64,000 nt of DNA from Lineus longissimus (lineage: Eukaryota; Nemertea; Pilidiophora; Heteronemertea; Lineidae), in the NCBI RefSeq assembly GCF_910592395.1, contig NC_088324.1, positions 7,964,953 through 8,028,952 on the forward strand, read 5' to 3'. A program made the translations under genes and the position numbers. The notes beneath the pieces are model-generated. The model did not search any database. It worked only from the letters and a program-made list of their open reading frames with translations, and was not told the origin of the DNA. Shown piece by piece: positions 60,737 to 64,000 of the stretch; positions within the stretch are counted from its first letter, which is position 1; each line of letters opens with the position of its first letter.

Positions 60737-63026
60737 ATGTTTTCCTTTCCATTAATTATTGCGTCCTTTCTGGCCTACTTGGGGTTCCCAGTGTTTTTAT
60801 TGTCATTGGTACCATTTTTTATATGGCGTACCCCTCCGACGGCATCCTTTGTCTCACCACAAAGGAATGCGTCTGGTGGCGGGAAACGGGCCGCGAAGAC
60901 GCCTAAACCCTCTTCCGGTTCCGTTTCCGGGCATATAACCCGGAGGTCTAGCAAACCTCCCGCCACCACCCCTTCCGTCAGCCGAGTTCCGGTTCCGGCC
61001 GCGGCTGCGAAGGATGCGGGATCTGACATTATTAATGTCTGTGGTCCCAAGGGAGACTTACATCCAATAAGTCTCCAAGGGTTTAATATACCCCGGACCT
61101 CAGGGAACCTTCCGGTTCCCCTGTCGTCCGCTCCCCTGAGTACAAGCCCTTTGTACCCGCGGGAGCACCCTGCTTCCGGTCCGCCGATTGCAGTTCCGGT
61201 TACTGACGCGGGTTCCCGTTTTTTCAGTAACCGAAGACTCTACTGGGGGTTTTTCTCAGTCTTTACTGCGAAATAACCCCAGTCCTCACGGACACAGTAG
61301 AGTAGGGCCGGACCTTATAACGCCACCTCCGAAACGCCATGCGTCTTCGGTAACAGCGTTTCCGCCCTCCGTACCTCCTTCTAAAAGGGCTTCCGGTAGC
61401 TCCATACCGGCGAAGGAGTTACGGGCATTTCCGGTTTCGGACTTCGTCCTACCGGAAATGCAGGCACCTTCCTACGTTGGCCAACCTCTTGGGTGGAACC
61501 AACCGGAAGTGCCACCCCCTCCTCGTAGCAGAGGCGTCGTTCCCATGGAACGAGCTACGCAGAGAGGACATCTGAACTCTAGTTCAGAATATGGGCAACT
61601 TCCGCTTCCGGAAGACCCATTCGCCCGCACATACGGCTTCCAGGGTTCGCTTATGCGCTCACCCTCGCCTCAACCGCCCGTCGTTGAGAGAAGCCGCACG
61701 TCGGGTCCGGAACCCGAGTCGGGACAGCAACTGTCCCAGCTCATCCAGATGGTAGCAGGTCTTTCTGATAGACTCAGCCATCTGGAGCAGGGTTCCGGTT
61801 CCTCTGGTGCGCCTGGTCCCATCGGATACCCACCATCCGACTCCTCTATTTTAGAGGAATTTTCTGAGAACGAGAGTTCTCAGCCAGGCTACCGCTCCCC
61901 CAATCAGGAGGAGCTGTCACCAGAGGAGGCCAGTATCCTGTCGGATATGAGGACACTCAGATCCTTGATCAGAGCGTACCTCCCGCAGGATCTGTGCCCT
62001 ACCCCGCCGGAACTGCCAGCCTTGTCAACACCGACCTTTTCACTCTGGGGACAGGAAGTGGATCCCAATCCACAGGTTTCTCAAGGCTCCACTCGGGCAC
62101 TTGAATTCCTTCCTCCCTCCCCGTCGGTGTTAGCAGTCTCTGAACTTTTGGAGCGTACAATCAGAGACTCACAAGGCGCCCACCAACGTACTTCCATCCC
62201 TGTCCTTCCGGCAGTCGGACCGGAAGCTTGGTGTAAACCGGGGAAGTTGTTCACGGCACAACTTCCTCCCGTTAGGCAGTACCGCGCTGACTATTATCGA
62301 GTCAGCTCGGCCGGCTGTCCAGCTGCAGCATCGACTTCCATATTAAAGGACGATGTACAGCTGGACCAACTCGTGCCTAGGGTGACCTCCTCCTCGGCTT
62401 ACCGAGACCTTAGAGCACAAGAGGGTCTGGCCAAAAACACGTTAGCGGTGCTCTCCTACGCAGAGCACACTAACCTGGCCCTAGCCAGATCCCTAAAAGA
62501 TAATGAGTCACTATCTGATGACACAAAATCGCTTGTGACATCCTTGTCACATTCGATTAGGCACGCTATTGCGCTGTCCGCCAAGACCGCAGCAAATAGC
62601 GTCCTACTCCGTAGAGACGCCGCACTGGGCTCTCTCAATGTCATCAGATCCCTCCAGCTGGAAGGGGCCTTAAGAACCGCTCCTATGGACGGTTCTTTCC
62701 TGTTCGCAGATTCTGTGCAAGAGGCGGCTCAAGCACAGAAAGATTGGGACAAATTATATGCCCCCACTGCGACACAGAGGGCCAAGACCTCTCTACCTAA
62801 CGCTAGAAAGATAGAGAGGCCCCAGCAGGCATCGGGTTCAATCCCGTACGCCAGGCAGGTCCTGCCTAGGCCTACCCCGCCTAGTCAGCCTGCTCCTGCT
62901 GGATCCTTCCGACGGGAAGCGGAGGGTCGCCGGACTGGAAAGAGGAAAAATACTTCCTCTAACCAGGGTGGATCCGGTCCGACTAAGCACTCCTTTCGCC
63001 CAAGGGGTGCTGGCCGGAAGAGGTGA
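60737..63026 (+). mobile_element. DIRS-like retrotransposon ORF1 (gag-like), frameshifted
   Basis: Two overlapping open frames look like one protein. 60737-61276 encodes a Pro/Ser/Ala-rich N-terminal part. 61188-63026 (612 codons from its first ATG) continues in another frame with the same Pro/Ser-rich style, a predicted helical region (LSQLIQMVAGLSDRLSHLEQ), then the conserved-looking block RAKTAANSVLLRRDAALGSL-like at about residues 465-490 and a basic Arg/Gly/Ser C-terminus. The ORF-1 proteins of DIRS elements share the L-R-R-D-A motif and basic tail. The switch must fall at about 61190-61276; it may be a mutation, a sequencing error or a programmed shift. GC content is clearly above that of the surrounding DNA, as for a recently inserted element. 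Confidence 0.75.
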
Positions 63027-64000
63027 CTCCCCCCTCCTTTCTCCTCCCGGACGCAAAAAGGAGCCGACTCCGGTAGTCGGGGGCCGTCTGCAAAAATTTG
63101 CAGACATTTGGGACGATTGGTGCCCAAAGGGGTCCCCAGTCCCAAACATGTTGAGGTACGGAGTGAAACTAGATTTCAACCGTACCCCCCCGACTACCAT
63201 ATATCCAACCCCAGTTCAGCCACCGAAGGACCCAGTCAAGGCCTCTGCCCTCCAAGCAGAGGTCGCGACATTACTGGAGAAGCAAGCTATCCAGGTCCTT
63301 CAAGATCCATGCTCCCCCGGCTTTTACAGCCACGTTTTCTTGGTTCCCAAGAAAGCAGGGACATGGAGGCTGATCATAGACCTTTCCAGGTTAAACACCT
63401 TCTTGAATGTTCCTCATTTCAAGATGGAAACCACCAGGTCTATAGCAACGGCGATACAGCCCAACGATTGGGCGGTATCGATGGATTTAATGGATGCGTA
63501 CTTACATGTACCGATCCATCCAGACTATCAACACTTCCTTCGATTCCATTACGAAGGAAAGACGTATCAATTCAGGGCCCTGCCGTTCGGTCTGGCATCG
63601 GCACCCCTAATTTTTACGATGATAGTCACAGCCTTCGTCGCTCCCTTTCACGTGATGGGGTTCAAGCTCCATCACTACCTAGACGATTGGCTACTCCGTT
63701 GCAAATCGCGGGAACTACTACTGCAACAACTTCAGGTTCTAAAGCAAAAAGTAGTTTCCGCAGGTTGGATTATCAACGAAACAAAGTCAGAATTCATACC
63801 ATCCCAAGACTTCGTTTACGTTGGAGTTCGGTTCCTTACGGCCATAGGGAAAATGCTGCCCCCCCTAGACAGGATAAAGAAAATTCTTCATCTCGTCGCA
63901 GAATTCAGAGGAAGGACTCAAGCTCCCGCAAGGCGATGCTTGAGCCTTTTGGGACTTCTGAATTCGGCAGCAGACCAAATCCCCCTTGGCCGTCTATATA
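62815..64000 (+). mobile_element. DIRS-like reverse transcriptase ORF, cut by the right edge
   Basis: A frame open from 62815 overlaps the end of ORF1 and runs to the window edge without a stop; its first ATG is 63148. RT-like sequence already begins near 63088 (GGRLQKFADIWDDW), so translation probably does not depend on that ATG. RT motifs in order: FLVPKKAGTWRLIIDLSRLN, then SMDLMDAYLHVPIHP (first catalytic Asp), FRALPFGLASAP, and HYLDDWLL with the catalytic Asp pair near 63679-63684. YLDDWLL and the GGRL lead-in are typical of DIRS-group RTs rather than Gypsy, Copia or LINE. RNase H, the tyrosine recombinase and a methyltransferase-like domain would be expected to the right, outside the window. 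Confidence 0.88.

Overview
This is animal nuclear DNA. It is AT-rich, intron-rich and crowded with interspersed repeats, and has no bacterial-type operons. Coding parts lie in short exons with GT..AG borders, and the proteins are animal families. The species cannot be proven from the window. The mix (miniature inverted-repeat elements, tRNA-derived SINEs, a DIRS-like retroelement, very abundant minisatellites) suits a marine invertebrate; an amphioxus-like cephalochordate is my best guess, and a lophotrochozoan is the alternative.

Layout. (1) 1-5203, minus strand: the 5' end of a golgin-97 (GOLGA1)-like gene, with five exons from the start codon at 5203 down to 389; the rest lies beyond the left edge. 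(2) 8803-9924, plus strand: an intronless TPR co-chaperone gene resembling FKBPL, with a degenerate FKBP domain and three TPRs. (3) 9925-22848: no gene recognised; minisatellites, hairpin elements, a cluster of CACATGTG motifs and a minisatellite derived from a C2H2 zinc-finger linker. (4) 22849-59231, plus strand: a nearly complete neuropathy target esterase gene (PNPLA6/7, the swiss-cheese family). Thirty exons could be placed with matching phases, giving 1375 codons plus stop; only the first exon, with the start Met, was not found. (5) 60.4 kb to the right edge: the 5' part of a DIRS-like retrotransposon, with a frameshifted gag-like ORF and a reverse transcriptase ORF that runs off the window.

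The most striking feature is inside the esterase gene. Its exon borders have been tandemly duplicated again and again. The 3' part of exon 13 with its 5' splice site is present 23 times at an exact 113-base period. The 3' part of exon 20 with its 5' splice site is present 8 times at 124 bases. The acceptor of exon 16 and the donor of exon 28 are each doubled. The intron between exons 16 and 17 begins with a decayed copy of exon 17 that aligns straight through the donor site, as expected of an intron born by tandem duplication. I recall reports of minisatellites spanning exon-intron borders in amphioxus, but cannot check this here.

The three cellular genes have no evident functional link: a trans-Golgi tether, an HSP90-type co-chaperone and an ER lysophospholipase. 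Their order is probably just synteny.
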